A stretch of DNA of 64,000 bases from an uncultured Flavihumibacter sp. (lineage in GTDB: Bacteria > Bacteroidota > Bacteroidia > Chitinophagales > Chitinophagaceae), in NCBI GenBank assembly GCA_902168105.1, contig CABHOY010000075.1:1-64000 (forward strand), written 5' to 3'. Both the position numbers and the translations under genes were made by a program. This document shows, piece by piece, positions 62,730 through 64,000 of this stretch. The stretch's first letter is position 1. Each line of letters starts with the position of its first letter. The notes beneath the pieces were generated by a model. It saw nothing but the letters and a program-made list of their open reading frames with translations. It was not told the origin of the DNA and ran no database searches.

Positions 62730-63731
62730 CTATTTAATGATTAGCAGATTTGTTTTCTCCAGTGTTTCTTCCAGCTCCTGTACCAGTTTATTCACAATAT
62801 CATGGATGGAGCTGATCTCTTCTACCATTTCCACGCTTTGGCCGGCAGACCAGAGTTGTTCGTAATTCCCTGGTTTCACGGCGGCTTCCAGTTTCTTCAT
62901 GCCTCTGAGCTGGACGAGCATTTTGAAATATTTGCGGGTACGGGCATTTTTATTCAGCTGTTTTTCCAGCCAGTTCTGTTTATAGCCGATCTTTTTGGCA
63001 GTAGGAGTATTGATCACATTACAGGGAGTACCTGACAGCCGCTCTGTTAACACAATGTCTTCCATGCCATAGTCAAGGATGGCGTTTTTGTACGCGTCGC
63101 TAACGCTGGCCTCTTCACTGGCGATGAAACGGGTGCCTATGGAAGCGCCATGGGCGCCCAGCACAAGTGCGCTGGCCAGCTGCTGACCGGTGGCAATACC
63201 TCCGGCGGCTACGAGCAGTTTATCAGGGAACTCCTTTTGGAGGGCGGGAACGAGGATATGCATAGGGTAGGGGCCGGCATGGCCACCTGCACCTGCACAT
63301 ACGGCAATGAAGCCATCGCAGCCAGCTTGAGCGGCCTTTTCTGCATGCTGGATATTGGTAACGTCGCACAGCACTTTAGCGCCATAACTGTGGGCGGCTG
63401 CGATCACTTCCTTCGGACTGCCCAGGGAGGTGATATAAAAAGGAACTTCTGCCGCCACGCAATCTTTCAGGTGTTTCGAGTAGAGCGGATTGGTTTTTTG
63501 GACAATAAGGTTGACGCCATAGGTACCCTGTCCGGGCTGTAATTGTGCCCGGTGTTGGTTCAATTGGTCCAGCACCTGCTTTAGTTCTCCCTCTTTCCTG
63601 AAGTTGAGGGAAGGGAATGTGCCAGCTATCCCGTTGTCCATAGCGGCTTTAACCATTTTTTCGTTACTCACGAGGAACATGGGGGCCATGATGACCGGAT
63701 AGCGGATGGCTAGGGCTGAGGTTAATTGCAT
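62730..63731 (-). CDS. NAD(P)H-dependent flavin oxidoreductase / nitronate monooxygenase-like
   Basis: 333 residues, FMN-binding TIM barrel of the 2-nitropropane dioxygenase family. Opening YPVIMAPMFLVSN, substrate region CAGAGGHAG, and the FMN phosphate site AAGGIATGQQLASALVLGAHGASIGTRF. It starts 15 bases after the end of the riboflavin synthase gene upstream, so the two may share a transcript, which fits a flavin enzyme next to flavin synthesis. Substrate unknown. Confidence 0.88.
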   Translation of the reverse strand: MQLTSALAIRYPVIMAPMFLVSNEKMVKAAMDNGIAGTFPSLNFRKEGELKQVLDQLNQHRAQLQPGQGTYGVNLIVQKTNPLYSKHLKDCVAAEVPFYITSLGSPKEVIAAAHSYGAKVLCDVTNIQHAEKAAQAGCDGFIAVCAGAGGHAGPYPMHILVPALQKEFPDKLLVAAGGIATGQQLASALVLGAHGASIGTRFIASEEASVSDAYKNAILDYGMEDIVLTERLSGTPCNVINTPTAKKIGYKQNWLEKQLNKNARTRKYFKMLVQLRGMKKLEAAVKPGNYEQLWSAGQSVEMVEEISSIHDIVNKLVQELEETLEKTNLLIIK

Positions 63732-63746
63732 AAGTGGAATGTTTAG

Positions 63747-64000
63747 CTATGATTTGACAGCAAGCTGCCTGGCCACGAATTTTCCGAGGATGTCAAATTC
63801 CAGGTTAATTGTGTGTCCGGGTTGAACGGCTGAGATATTAGTGTGCTCATATGTATATGGAATGACAGCAATGCTGAATTCCGTATCGGTCACATTATAT
63901 ATGGTCAGGCTGATACCGTTGAGGCAGATAGAGCCTTTTTCCACGATAAGGCCGGCAAATTGCCCGGGGTAACGGAAGCGGAATTCCCAGCTGCCATCCT
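63747..64000 (-). CDS. ribE: Riboflavin synthase alpha chain, C-terminal part (partial)
   Basis: The frame is open from the window edge to the stop at 63747-63749. It covers LIVEKGSICLNGISLT, the second lumazine-binding repeat, and the ending NLEFDILGKFVARQL, typical of riboflavin synthase. It dismutates two lumazines to riboflavin. An internal GTG at 63942-63944 is not a start. The rest lies beyond the window. Confidence 0.85.
   Translation of the reverse strand, partial: DGSWEFRFRYPGQFAGLIVEKGSICLNGISLTIYNVTDTEFSIAVIPYTYEHTNISAVQPGHTINLEFDILGKFVARQLAVKS

Noticed and set aside
1..64000. Insertion sequences or prophage
   Set aside because: No transposase, integrase or phage structural gene was recognised; the inverted repeats seen are short and single.

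Overview
The window looks like a chromosome segment of a Bacteroidota bacterium close to Chitinophaga (Chitinophagaceae). The basis is the gene families present and the promoters. The families include a type IX secretion plug protein (DUF5103), TamL, a type III glutamine synthetase, a fused alpha/beta 2-oxoacid dehydrogenase E1, PafA-type alkaline phosphatase and a MoxR/DUF58 cluster. Many genes are preceded by the Bacteroidota -7 element TAnnTTTG, sometimes with TTTG about 19-22 bases upstream. There are no tRNA or rRNA genes, transposases or CRISPR arrays.

Layout. 1-1.8 kb: end of the ribosomal operon (rpsD end, rpoA, rplQ) with a long hairpin between rpsD and rpoA. 1.9-19.4 kb: mostly single genes for central metabolism, transport and regulation (carA, an aminotransferase, DUF1573, fused E1, an orphan response regulator, yebC, APC and DAACS transporters, DedA, MFS, MarR, mdh, thioredoxin-like, efp). 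19.5-27.3 kb: accB-accC, a lipoprotein, glnN and purL. 27.4-28.1 kb: no protein gene of normal size, but what looks like a transcription unit for a structured RNA made of five diverged hairpin repeats. 28.1-38.5 kb: an AOS-family acyltransferase, PafA-like phosphatase, enoyl-CoA hydratase, a TPR protein, phosphosulfolactate synthase, aroE, a methyltransferase and truB. 38.7-48.9 kb: envelope and energy genes (tamL, TrmH-type methyltransferase, FtsX/LolC-like permease, T9SS plug, NDH-2), a transaldolase, the SRP RNA gene on the minus strand, DUF5684 and RDD proteins. 49.1-54.5 kb: overlapping five-gene operon SpoIIM - DUF4129-like - DUF4350-like - MoxR - DUF58. 54.5-58.1 kb: hypothetical proteins and a DoxX-AzoR pair. 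58.1-60 kb: AT-rich island with three tandem paralogous small genes (the first frameshifted) followed by a possible ADP-ribosyltransferase-like protein. 60-64 kb: DinB, AraC regulator, SDR, nitronate monooxygenase-like protein and a partial riboflavin synthase.

The strongest candidates for something undescribed are the multi-hairpin RNA at about 27.55-27.95 kb and the small-paralogue/ART-like island at 58.36-59.95 kb. Other points: the SRP RNA 5' end fixes the promoter-to-start distance and suggests several near-leaderless mRNAs; hairpins lie between rpsD and rpoA, between accB and accC, and just before the enoyl-CoA hydratase gene; some terminators share core sequences. All calls come from reading the sequence; no database search was run.
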